Shown here: positions 10,901-18,433 of the stretch, in pieces
Position numbering within the stretch: position 1 is the first letter of the stretch
How the letters are laid out: each line of letters begins with the position of its first letter
Assembly (NCBI RefSeq): GCF_001667925.1
Contig: NZ_LZJR01000086.1
Location: 62,001-126,000, forward strand
DNA length: 64,000 bases
Reading direction: 5' to 3'
DNA from: Mycobacterium sp. E2479
GTDB taxonomy: Bacteria; Actinomycetota; Actinomycetes; Mycobacteriales; Mycobacteriaceae
The notes under the pieces: model-generated
What the model saw: only the letters and a program-made list of their open reading frames with translations
Databases searched by the model: none
What the model was told of the DNA's origin: nothing
Translations under genes and position numbers: made by a program

Positions 10901-11017
10901 GTCGACGCGACCCAGGTAGTCCGCGATCGCCGAGGCGTCCCGGCGAATCAGCTCCGGGTCGTGGGCGCTGAGCAGCACCGGAACGCGCCCGTCCGGAAGT
11001 CGATGGGTGAGCATCAT
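7967..11017 (-). CDS. mbtD: Mycobactin polyketide synthase subunit MbtD (AT-KR-ACP)
   Basis: A 1016-residue type I PKS subunit, close to the roughly 1000 residues known for MbtD. Order: acyltransferase (VFPGQGNQW near 60, active-site Ser in GHSLGEVAAAY near 187), ketoreductase (TGGSGAIGLQYARY near 657) and acyl carrier (phosphopantetheine Ser in LGVDSLLAL near 940). It lacks a ketosynthase, which MbtC supplies, so together they extend and reduce the hydroxyacyl part of mycobactin. A longer reading frame runs upstream, but it lies inside mbtC. I chose the ATG at 11017, which overlaps the mbtC stop by 4 bp and leads straight into MMLTHRLPDGRVPVLLSAHD. The TAG stop is one base before the mbtE start. 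Confidence 0.92.
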   Translation of the reverse strand: MMLTHRLPDGRVPVLLSAHDPELIRRDASAIADYLGRVDDSPDLTAAVASTLLRLRRVRRHRAVVRAADRTELVAALSAIARDEDHELVSHCAQTTPRRVAFVFPGQGNQWQAMGADAYRQLPAYRAAADRCTQAFVSAGFPSPLPYLVSDEERGWSRSEIQAAQFTHAVSLAEAWRSYGVLPDIAIGHSLGEVAAAYVAEALALSDAVALVVARATVVDQLTGCYAMAVLGTGLDIAESLLAEAPGWLEVSAVNGPSSTVVAGDQQAVAGAVRLAQQRGIFSQQLSVDYPGHTSALRPLRASLAELTPKSAFRDGPVRFIGSTLGAELADTTDFGDYWYENLCGTVRFDLAVQYARGCGADAFVELSAHPSLLYPLGGIVDDEASVIVGSGHRDRAITDSLSANIAAIAIADPGSRWADAVPGAERPALRGFPNAPMRAVHLWAAPERVTEPAPAPALTVAVEKWRPMSAPITTSVTTVDIGFFGPGALTQRLVDAVAGHDDRRAVSPNEAEVLVVAAPELDELDAPAAIEQIAGRPDAGLPDYPALIGPRCRAVWLLTAGAEQIDRDDAPASPAQAALAGMHRSVSFEFPDQAFGHLDLTHRDVDPATAQAVVEVLLGEAAEVALRGAESPRLYGRTLSACRESTTRRPLDAAALDDVVITGGSGAIGLQYARYCLRRGARTITLLSRNGVDPTVLRELGGRHDAEVRAPRCDITDRAALAAIAANYAGSGASLLIHAAGIAQARLSSDLTGSDVAAVCAAKVDGLAALTDVWPLRPDCRILACSSVFGVWGGHAHAAYAASNRMLDVLAAQLRATGRDCTAIRWGLWHGAGVVAGHEITRTERSGLVAMEPEQAIEASLYRYAGDPLIFDADFKRLQVFFESQGMPMPFIVSPCGDGADREVSVEKPLAEIVRAELAATLHLGDSLSIDPGTSLIDLGVDSLLALDLRKRLRRTVGNSVPVSRMLGGITVTELIEALRADSTGGPATPPSFGRAGVANGAHHSTLAMLERLDS

Positions 11018-12345
11018 GCGACCTCGGGGACGGAAACGATCAGATGTGCGTTGGTGCCCGCGATCCCGAACGCGGAGGCCGCGGCGGTACGTTGCCCATC
11101 GATGGCCGGCCACGGTGTCAAAGTCTGCGCCAATCGCAAACCCTGTTTCTCCCATTCGATTTCGGGGCTTGCTTCGCTCGCGTGCAGGGTGGGTGGCACG
11201 GCGCCGTGTTCCGCAGCTACCAGCACTTTGGCCAGCCCCAGCGCGCCGGCCGCGGCCAGCGAGTGACCCACATTGGATTTCACCGAACCCAGCCATGCTC
11301 CGCTGCAAGGTTCGGTATCGCCGTAAGTCTGGGCAAGCGACCGCAACTCGGTTCGGTCACCGAGTCGGGTTCCGGTGCCATGGCCCTCGATCATTCCCAC
11401 CTGGGCCGGTTTGATCCCGGCCTGGCTGATCGCCCGCCGGAACAGCCGTACCTGGGCATCGCCGCTGGGCGCGCTCAGACCGGCACTGCGCCCGTCCTGA
11501 TTCATAGCCGTGGCCCGCACCTCGGCGACTATCTGTCGACCAGCGCGCAACGCGGCCGATTTACGTTGCAGCACAAACATCGCCGCCCCCTCGGCCCACA
11601 CGGTCCCGCTGGCCCGCGCGCTGTAGGGGCGGCAGTATCCGTCGTCGGAGAGTGCGTGTTGTTTGGAGAACTCGACGAAGAAGCCCGGCGAACCCAGCAC
11701 GTTGACCCCACCCGCGATGGCCAGATCGCAGTCGTCGTTCTGCAGGGAGCGCGTCGCGACGTGGAAGGCCACCAGCGCGGATGCACACGAGGAGTCCAGG
11801 GTCAGTGCCGGCCCGGTCAACCCCAGCGTGTAGGCGATGCGGCCCGAAATCACACTGAGCGCGGTGCCGGCCAGCAGATGACCGCTGTGTTCGGAGAACG
11901 TGGCCATCTCGGGTCCGTAGCCGGTGGCCGAGGCGCCGACAAAGCAGCCCACATCGTGTCCGGCCAGGTCGTCTGGATTGATGCCACTGTTTTCGCACGC
12001 GCGCCAGGCCACCCGCAACGCAACCCGCTGCTGCGGGTCCATCACGACCGCCTCGCGGGGTGAGATGCCGAAAAACTCTGGATCGAAAGTCGTTGCCCCG
12101 GTGAGGAAACCGCCGCGGTCATGGATCTCTTTGAAACCGCTGCGCCGCGAGCCGGCGAGCAGTTCGTGCACCGCCCAGCCGCGGTCAGTGGGAAAGGGGC
12201 CCAGCGCCTCACGGCCGTGCGCCAGCAGATCCCAGTAACCGTCGGGTGTTTCGATGCCGCCGGGTGCCTCGACACCCATCCCCACGATCACGACCGGATC
12301 GGCGTCCTCGCCGTCGAGGCCCCGGGCAAAACCATCGTCAGACAT
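11014..12345 (-). CDS. mbtC: Mycobactin polyketide ketosynthase MbtC
   Basis: A 443-residue beta-ketoacyl synthase, the usual MbtC length. The catalytic triad is visible: Cys in DSSCASAL (about 184), His in EGHGTGT and His in KSNVGHS. The N terminus carries the VIVGMGVEAPGG motif and the GISPREAVVMDPQQR block typical of type I ketosynthases. It condenses a malonyl unit held by the MbtD carrier onto the growing siderophore chain. It has no AT or ACP of its own, so it must work with MbtD encoded immediately downstream. It starts 6 bp after the thioesterase stop and overlaps mbtD by 4 bp. It should share the iron-dependent promoter upstream of mbtB. Confidence 0.93.
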   Translation of the reverse strand: MSDDGFARGLDGEDADPVVIVGMGVEAPGGIETPDGYWDLLAHGREALGPFPTDRGWAVHELLAGSRRSGFKEIHDRGGFLTGATTFDPEFFGISPREAVVMDPQQRVALRVAWRACENSGINPDDLAGHDVGCFVGASATGYGPEMATFSEHSGHLLAGTALSVISGRIAYTLGLTGPALTLDSSCASALVAFHVATRSLQNDDCDLAIAGGVNVLGSPGFFVEFSKQHALSDDGYCRPYSARASGTVWAEGAAMFVLQRKSAALRAGRQIVAEVRATAMNQDGRSAGLSAPSGDAQVRLFRRAISQAGIKPAQVGMIEGHGTGTRLGDRTELRSLAQTYGDTEPCSGAWLGSVKSNVGHSLAAAGALGLAKVLVAAEHGAVPPTLHASEASPEIEWEKQGLRLAQTLTPWPAIDGQRTAAASAFGIAGTNAHLIVSVPEVA

Positions 12346-12351
12346 TGCTGA

Positions 12352-13113
12352 TCACCCGGCATTCACCTGTGCGGCGATCGCGTCGACATGGTCGTAGACG
12401 TAGAAGTGCCCGCCGTCATACAACGACACCGCGAAGGATCCGGCGGTGTGCCTTTCCCACTGCTCAAGCACGCCGGCGGTGACGCGATGGTCGTCACGGC
12501 CACCCAGTACGTGAATGTCGGCGCCGATGCGGACATCGCGGCTGGGTTCATACCCGTTGAAGGCCTGGTAGTCGGCGCGCACCGCGGTGGTCAGTAGTTC
12601 GCAGAACTCTTCGTCGGCGAGCAGTTCGGGGTCGGTGCCGCCCAAATCGGCGATTTCGGCCAGCAGCCCGTCGTCGGTGGTCGGCAGTTGGGGCATGTCC
12701 GCGACGACGCACGGCGGCGGACCGGCCGATACCCAAAGCTTCTGTACGGCCGCGCCATGCCTTTGGGCCACAACGGCGAACTCGAAGGCGACGACGGCAC
12801 CCATGCTGTGCCCGAACAACTTCAGCGGCGCGACGCTGGGCCACGGCGCGGCCCGGAACAGGCTGGCGGCCAGATCGTGCACGCTGTCGTGGGCGGGTTC
12901 GGTGAGGCGGTCAGCCCGCTGGGGGTACTGCATGACATAGGTGTCGCCACCGGCGGCCAGCGCGGCCGCCAGCACCCGGTAGCTCGCGGCGGCGGCACCG
13001 GCGTGCGGAAATATCACGGTGGCACCGGTGGACGACGCGTCGCCGTGCGCCCTGGTCAGCTTGATCCAGGACGGGAACGTGGCAGACACGGTGATCAGGT
13101 CATTCAATGTCAT
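12352..13113 (-). CDS. mbtT: Stand-alone type II thioesterase of the mycobactin operon
   Basis: A 253-residue alpha/beta hydrolase of the type II thioesterase family. The nucleophile is in GHSMGAVVAFEFA (about 100-112), the acid is in GGRDDHR and the histidine is in DGGHFYVYDH. The family removes stalled or wrong acyl groups from carrier domains. In M. tuberculosis a thioesterase domain forms the C terminus of MbtB, while here it is a separate gene: mbtB stops at its PCP and this ATG overlaps the mbtB TGA by 4 bp. The position directly after the MbtB PCP suggests it serves the same carriers. The symbol is the one used in some other mycobacteria and is less certain than the function. Confidence 0.85.
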   Translation of the reverse strand: MTLNDLITVSATFPSWIKLTRAHGDASSTGATVIFPHAGAAAASYRVLAAALAAGGDTYVMQYPQRADRLTEPAHDSVHDLAASLFRAAPWPSVAPLKLFGHSMGAVVAFEFAVVAQRHGAAVQKLWVSAGPPPCVVADMPQLPTTDDGLLAEIADLGGTDPELLADEEFCELLTTAVRADYQAFNGYEPSRDVRIGADIHVLGGRDDHRVTAGVLEQWERHTAGSFAVSLYDGGHFYVYDHVDAIAAQVNAG

Positions 13114-16100
13114 TGTGCCGTATACGATTTCGTAGCTTGTCGAGCGGCCGCCAGAACCGACTCGGCGTCCATCCCGACGACCTCCAGGTACAGCTCGGCG
13201 ACCTGGTCCAGCCGGCCGGGATCGTTCTCGCCGGCGCTGAGCACCGCGGCCAGCGCCGACACGGTTCGGTTGGCGAAGACGTCGGCGACGATGATGTCCG
13301 GTGCGTCCAGCCAGGCCCGAATCCTCGCCACGGCTTGGGTGGCGAGCACCGAATCACCGCCGAGTGCGAAGAAGTCGTCGTCGATTCCGATGTTTTCTTG
13401 GCCGAGTAGATCACCGACGATCAGTGCCAGTGCGGACTCCAAGGGCGTCGACGGTGACCGGTAGCCAGGCCGCCGTACTTGCCCGACGGCGGTCTTCAAC
13501 TCACGCGCGGCGGCGCGCCGGTCGAGCTTCCCGGCATCGGTGAAACCGATCCGCTCCACAACCATGATGTGGCGTGGGACCATGTACGCGGGGACCAGCT
13601 CACCAAGAAGCTGCCGGATGCGTTCGGCGGTCAAAGAGGAGTCGTCGGTGCACACCTGCGCGGCGAGCACATCCGATTCCCCGGATACGGCGATCAGGGC
13701 GGCCACCGCCGTCCGCACGCCGGGCACGCGCCGCAATGCGGTCTCGATCTCGCCCAACTCGACGCGATAACCGCTGATCTTCACCCGCTCGTCAGCGCGG
13801 CCAACGAATTCGAGGGTGCCATCTGGCCAGTAGCGGACCAAATCGCCGGTGCGATACCAGGTTCGGTCGTCGTGCTCGACGAAACGTTGCGCGGTGAGAT
13901 CGGGACGTCCGCGGTAGCCGCGCGCGATGCCGCGCCCGGACACCCAAAATTCCCCGGGGACCCAGTCGGGGCAATCAGCGCCGGTGTCGCCGACGACGCG
14001 ACAGGCGTTGTTGGGAAGCGGGACACCGAAGGGCAGGGCCGTCCAATCTTGCGGCATCGAGTCGGTTACCTCGAAAATGGTGTTGTGCACCGGGGTTTCG
14101 GTGGCCCCGCCGAGGCCCGCGAAGCGCAGGTTCGGCGCTTCGGTCCGTAGGCGGCGTACCACCTCGGGTCGCACCCAGTCGCCCCCGGTGGGGATCACCC
14201 GCACCGACGACAGCCGCCCGCGGCCGACTTCACTCAGCATCTCCAGCCAGCCGGGCATGAAGTGCAGCACCGTGACTTTGTAAGTGTCGATGAGCCGGGC
14301 CCAGGCGTCAGGATCGCGCCGCTGCGCTTCGTCGACCACCACGATGGCCCCACCGGTGCGCAGGGTGACGAACACGTCCATCACCGAGATGTCGCCTTCC
14401 AGTGTCGACAGCGCCAGGCATCGATCCGCGGGGCCGATCTCGAAGTGGTGGCCGATGAATTCCACCGTGTTCATGGCCGCGTCGTGGGTGACCTCAACAC
14501 CTTTGGGCTCGCCGGTCGAGCCCGATGTGAACAACACGTAGGCGAGTTCGGCGGGATCGATTACCGCTGAAGCAATCTGAGCAATCGGGCACCCGTCGTT
14601 AACCACCTCGGCTATGACCAGTTCGGGTACCGGCATGGACAGTCGTTGTCCGCCGCACACCAGGGCCAAGCTCACCCGCCCGGTTTTTAGGATGCGCTCG
14701 GTGCGATCACGGGGCTGGTCGACGCCGATCGGCAGGTAAACGGCGCCGACCGACAGGATGCCGAGCAACGCCGGAATCTGCTCGGCGGTCTTCGGGCCCA
14801 TCACCGCGATGGTGTCGCCGGCGGCGATGCCGGCGGTGCGCAGCGCCGCGGCCACGGCCCACGCCTGGTCGCGCAGTTGCGCGTAGCTGAGGTCACCGGT
14901 ACTGGCGAATATCGCCGGGGCGTCGGGCTGCCGCTCGGCTTGCCGAAAGAACCCGTCGTGCAACGCTTCTCCGCTGGCCTGGGCGGTGCGAGCATTGGCC
15001 GCATCACGTACCGCGCGCTGTGCCTCCGGCAGCGCCGGGGGCCCCGGCGCCTCCCATGCGTCGTCGGCGGAGGCCAGCCGGTGCAGCTCGTCGATGTGGT
15101 AGGCGAACATGGCGTCGATGACACCCGACGGGAAGATGCCCTCGCGCACATCCCAATTCACCAGGACCCCGCCGTCGAACTCGGTGACCTGCGCGTCGAG
15201 CAGCACCTGCGGCCCCTGGGAGATGATCCATCCCGGCGTGCCGAACTGGCCGACCACGTCGGGACTGAACAGCTCGCCGAGCCCCAGCGCGCTGGTGAAG
15301 ACCACCGGCGCGAGCACCTGGGTACCGCGGTGGCGGCTGAGGTCGCGCAGGACCGACAGCCCGGGATAGGCGGAATGCGCGGCGGCCGTGCGCATCGCGT
15401 CCTGCACCGCGCGTGCCCGCGCGGTCGCGGTGTCGGCGCCGATTAGATCGATGTCGAGCAGCAACGAGGAGGTGAAGTCGCCAACCAGAAAGTCGACGTC
15501 CGGGTGCAGCGCCTGGCGCCCGAACAGCGGCACGTTCAGCAGAAAGCGTGAGGTGGTCGACCAGCGGGCGACAGTGTTGGCGAATCCCGCGGCCAGCGCC
15601 ATCGCTGGGGTGACGCCGCGCGCTCGAGCGCGGGCGAACAGCGCATCGCGTGTCTTGGGGTCCAGCCAGTGCCAGCGTCGGGTGCTGTGGTTGGCGCCCC
15701 GGCCACCGGTCGACGGCAACGCGGGCGGGTCTGGCAGCTCCGGGAGGCGCCGCGCCCACCAGGCCCGGTCGGCCTCGCGTGCCGGCTGCGGCTGTGCGCT
15801 TGCCGCCTCGATAGCTTGGCGGTACTGGCGGTAGGTGTAGCTCAGCTGGGGGAGATCGCGGCCGCCGTAGCAGGCGGCCAGATCGGCCATCAGCGTGCGA
15901 TAGCTCATCGCGTCGGCCGCCTGCATGTCCAGGTCCACGTGCAGGCGCGACCGCTCGCCCGGTAGCAGCGTCACCGCCAATTCGAACACCGCGTCGTCGA
16001 GCTGCTGATGAGATTTGGTGGTGCGGATCGCGGTGAGCCGCTGTTCGGCCTCTTCGGCGCTCAGCGAGCGCAGGTCCTCGACGCTGACCGGGAAGGCGCC

Positions 16101-16625
16101 GCTCTCGTTCACCGGGGTGATGCGCTGATTTCCGTCGGGTAGGAACCGCACCCGCAACATCGGATGGCGACGCGCCAGCGCGGTGGCCGCCGTGCGCAGG
16201 CGCTCGGGGTCGACCGGGCCACCGTCGAACTCCACGTACAGATGACCGGCAACACCACCCAGCTGCTGGTTGTCATGGCGACCGACCCACATCGCGTGCT
16301 GCATCGGGGCCATCGGGAACGGCTCGTCCGCCCCTGACAGGTCGGCGTCGCCGGGAGCCTCGGCGGTCAGGATCGGCTGGCAGGCGCCCTTCCGGTCGGC
16401 GCCGACCAGAGCGGCCCAGGCTTCGATCGTCGGGGTCTCGGCAAGGGTGGCGAAGTCGATGGCGATGCCCTGGCGCCGCCAGCGGCCGGCCAACGTCATG
16501 ATCCGAATGGAGTCCAGGCCCTGGGCGATCAGGCTGCGACCCGGCTGAACTGCATCGACGTCGACGCCGAGCAAATCGGCCACCTCCGCCCGGATATTCT
16601 CCGAGCGTGCCGAGGCGTGCACCAC
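13110..16625 (-). CDS. mbtB: Mycobactin synthetase MbtB (ArCP-Cy-A-PCP, no TE)
   Basis: A 1171-residue NRPS. Domains: aryl carrier (Ser in QGLDSIRIM, about 37), heterocyclisation domain (DLDMQAADAMS at about 230, matching DxxxxDxxS), adenylation domain (FTSGSTGEPKG about 694; DAGKLDRR near the end) and PCP (LGGDSVLA, Ser about 1090). It accepts salicylate from MbtA, adds serine and cyclises it to the hydroxyphenyl-oxazoline. The M. tuberculosis protein is about 1410 residues because it carries a terminal thioesterase; here that domain is the next gene. The start is GTG at 16625 (a second GTG follows directly), with a strong GGGGAGGG ribosome site at 16629-16636. It is the first gene of the leftward operon, downstream of the iron-boxes. 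Confidence 0.93.
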   Translation of the reverse strand: MVHASARSENIRAEVADLLGVDVDAVQPGRSLIAQGLDSIRIMTLAGRWRRQGIAIDFATLAETPTIEAWAALVGADRKGACQPILTAEAPGDADLSGADEPFPMAPMQHAMWVGRHDNQQLGGVAGHLYVEFDGGPVDPERLRTAATALARRHPMLRVRFLPDGNQRITPVNESGAFPVSVEDLRSLSAEEAEQRLTAIRTTKSHQQLDDAVFELAVTLLPGERSRLHVDLDMQAADAMSYRTLMADLAACYGGRDLPQLSYTYRQYRQAIEAASAQPQPAREADRAWWARRLPELPDPPALPSTGGRGANHSTRRWHWLDPKTRDALFARARARGVTPAMALAAGFANTVARWSTTSRFLLNVPLFGRQALHPDVDFLVGDFTSSLLLDIDLIGADTATARARAVQDAMRTAAAHSAYPGLSVLRDLSRHRGTQVLAPVVFTSALGLGELFSPDVVGQFGTPGWIISQGPQVLLDAQVTEFDGGVLVNWDVREGIFPSGVIDAMFAYHIDELHRLASADDAWEAPGPPALPEAQRAVRDAANARTAQASGEALHDGFFRQAERQPDAPAIFASTGDLSYAQLRDQAWAVAAALRTAGIAAGDTIAVMGPKTAEQIPALLGILSVGAVYLPIGVDQPRDRTERILKTGRVSLALVCGGQRLSMPVPELVIAEVVNDGCPIAQIASAVIDPAELAYVLFTSGSTGEPKGVEVTHDAAMNTVEFIGHHFEIGPADRCLALSTLEGDISVMDVFVTLRTGGAIVVVDEAQRRDPDAWARLIDTYKVTVLHFMPGWLEMLSEVGRGRLSSVRVIPTGGDWVRPEVVRRLRTEAPNLRFAGLGGATETPVHNTIFEVTDSMPQDWTALPFGVPLPNNACRVVGDTGADCPDWVPGEFWVSGRGIARGYRGRPDLTAQRFVEHDDRTWYRTGDLVRYWPDGTLEFVGRADERVKISGYRVELGEIETALRRVPGVRTAVAALIAVSGESDVLAAQVCTDDSSLTAERIRQLLGELVPAYMVPRHIMVVERIGFTDAGKLDRRAAARELKTAVGQVRRPGYRSPSTPLESALALIVGDLLGQENIGIDDDFFALGGDSVLATQAVARIRAWLDAPDIIVADVFANRTVSALAAVLSAGENDPGRLDQVAELYLEVVGMDAESVLAAARQATKSYTAQ

Positions 16626-16638
16626 AGACCCTCCCCGA

Positions 16639-16657
16639 TTAGCACAGGCTGCCCTAA
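16639..16657. promoter_or_regulatory. IdeR-type iron-box 1, mbtB-proximal
   Basis: TTAGCACAGGCTGCCCTAA matches 14 of 19 positions of the IdeR consensus as I know it (TTAGGTTAGGCTAACCTAA), with both outer arms perfect. It lies 13 bp upstream of the mbtB GTG, in the 104-bp gap between the divergent mbtA and mbtB. IdeR bound to ferrous iron represses siderophore genes at such boxes. Confidence 0.8.
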
Positions 16658-16660
16658 TTT

Positions 16661-16679
16661 TTTGGTTACCCTATCCTTA
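16661..16679. promoter_or_regulatory. IdeR-type iron-box 2, mbtA-proximal
   Basis: TTTGGTTACCCTATCCTTA also matches 14 of 19 consensus positions and lies 3 bp from box 1. The centres are 22 bp apart, about two helical turns, so two IdeR dimer pairs could bind the same face. It covers the likely mbtA promoter; mbtA starts 51 bp further on. Confidence 0.75.
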
Positions 16680-16729
16680 CTCGCGGCATCCCCGCTACTA
16701 GCCCTGCCCGGAGTCCCGCTAGAGGAGCC

Positions 16730-18394
16730 ATGAGCCCGAACACACCGCAGCCGACGCCCGGAGTCCTCGACGGGTTCGTGCCCTTCCCAGCGGATCGGGC
16801 CGCCGCCTATCGGGCCGCCGGCTACTGGGCGGGACGGCCCCTGGACACGATCCTGAGCGACGCGGCCCAGCAATGGCCCGATCGAGTCGCCGTCCTCGAC
16901 GCCGTGGGCGATGACGCGATCAGCTATGCGGAACTCGACGACTTGGCTGACCGCGCGGCCACCGGACTGCGGGGCGCGGGTATCGCGCCGGGCGACCGGG
17001 TGTTGCTGCAGTTGCCGAACGGCTGCCAGTTCGCGGTGGCTCTGTTCGGCCTGCTGCGGGCAGGAGTGATCCCGGTGATGTGCCTGCCCGGACATCGCGC
17101 CGTCGAGCTTGGGCATTTCGCCGCGGTCAGCGAGGCCACCGGACTGCTGATCGCCGATACCACAGGGGGTTTCGACTATCGGCCGATGGCGCGGGAGCTG
17201 ACCGAGGAGCACGCCGAGCTCAAACACGTCATCGTCGACGGCGACCCGGGGCCGTTCATCTCATGGGCCCAACTGTGCGACCAGCCGGCAATCGGTGCGC
17301 CGCCATCGTCACCCGACCCGGGATCGCCTGCGCTGCTACTGGTTTCCGGCGGAACCACGGGAACACCCAAACTCATTCCCCGCACGCACGACGACTACGT
17401 TCTCAACGCGAAGGCCAGCGCGGAACTCTGTGGGCTCACCTCAGCCGACGTCTACCTGGCGGTGCTGCCGGCCGGCCATAATTTCCCGCTCGCCTGCCCG
17501 GGCCTGCTCGGCGCGATGACCGTCGGCGCTACCACCGTTTTCGGCACCGACCCCAGCCCCGAGGCGGCCTTTGCCGCCATCGCACGCCACGGTGTCACGG
17601 TGACCGCCCTGGTGCCCGCGTTGGCCAAGTTGTGGGCGCAGGCCTGCGATTGGGAACCCGTGACACCAAAGACGCTGCGGCTCTTACAGGTTGGTGGCGC
17701 CAAGTTGGAACCCGAGGATGCCCATCTGGTGCGCGGCGCCCTGACCCCGAGTCTGCAGCAGGTGTTCGGGATGGCCGAAGGACTGCTGAACTACACCCGG
17801 TTAGACGATCCGCCGGAACTCACCGAGCACACCCAGGGGCGGCCATTGTCGCCCGCCGATGAACTGCGCGTCGTCGATGCGGAGGGGCGGCCGGTGGGCC
17901 GGGGCGAGGAAGGCGAACTGCTGGTCCGCGGGCCCTACACATTCAACGGCTACTTCCGCGCCGAACGCGACAACGAACGCAGCTTCGACCCCGACGGGTT
18001 CTTCCGCAGCGGCGACGTGGTGCGGCTGCGTCCCGACGGCTATCTGGTGGTGACCGGCCGAGTCAAAGACGTTATCTGCCGTGGCGGAGAGACGATCTCC
18101 GCGGCAGACCTCGAGGAGCGGCTGCACAGCAACCCGTCGATCCTCTCGGCCGCGGCCGTCGGGCTGCCCGACGCCTACCTGGGCGAGAAAATCTGTGCCG
18201 CGGTGGTTTTCAACGGACCCGAGCTATCGCTGGCGGAGTTGAACGACTATCTCGACGCCCGTGGCGTGGCCGCGCACGCGCGGCCCGATGTCCTGGTCCC
18301 GATGGACTCACTGCCAACCACGCCGATCGGCAAGATCGACAAAAAGGCCATCGTCCACCAGGTTTCGGCTCAACAAACTCACGCGCGACGGTAG
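16730..18394 (+). CDS. mbtA: Salicyl-AMP ligase MbtA
   Basis: A 554-residue aryl-acid adenylating enzyme, close to the roughly 565 residues of M. tuberculosis MbtA. The P-loop reads VSGGTTGTPKLIPRTH near residue 204. The LPAGHNFPLACPG block near 247 is the aryl-acid pocket signature, with Asn where amino-acid A domains have Asp. RVKDVICRGGETIS and the C-terminal PTTPIGKIDKK lysine are intact. It activates salicylate with ATP and loads it on the MbtB aryl carrier. The ATG has a good AGAGGAG site 4 bp upstream. It is transcribed away from mbtB across the shared iron-boxes. In M. tuberculosis mbtJ and mbtI follow mbtA; here a convergent DAHP synthase follows instead. Confidence 0.95.
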   Translation: MSPNTPQPTPGVLDGFVPFPADRAAAYRAAGYWAGRPLDTILSDAAQQWPDRVAVLDAVGDDAISYAELDDLADRAATGLRGAGIAPGDRVLLQLPNGCQFAVALFGLLRAGVIPVMCLPGHRAVELGHFAAVSEATGLLIADTTGGFDYRPMARELTEEHAELKHVIVDGDPGPFISWAQLCDQPAIGAPPSSPDPGSPALLLVSGGTTGTPKLIPRTHDDYVLNAKASAELCGLTSADVYLAVLPAGHNFPLACPGLLGAMTVGATTVFGTDPSPEAAFAAIARHGVTVTALVPALAKLWAQACDWEPVTPKTLRLLQVGGAKLEPEDAHLVRGALTPSLQQVFGMAEGLLNYTRLDDPPELTEHTQGRPLSPADELRVVDAEGRPVGRGEEGELLVRGPYTFNGYFRAERDNERSFDPDGFFRSGDVVRLRPDGYLVVTGRVKDVICRGGETISAADLEERLHSNPSILSAAAVGLPDAYLGEKICAAVVFNGPELSLAELNDYLDARGVAAHARPDVLVPMDSLPTTPIGKIDKKAIVHQVSAQQTHARR

Positions 18395-18433
18395 GGCCGC
18401 GGGCGTTTCCCACCCTCCGGTAGGGGCGTGCGA

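Noticed and set aside
11018..11308. N-terminal extension of mbtD by about 97 residues
   Set aside because: It lies entirely inside mbtC, has no AT-domain similarity, and the ATGATG at the mbtC stop gives the natural overlapping start.
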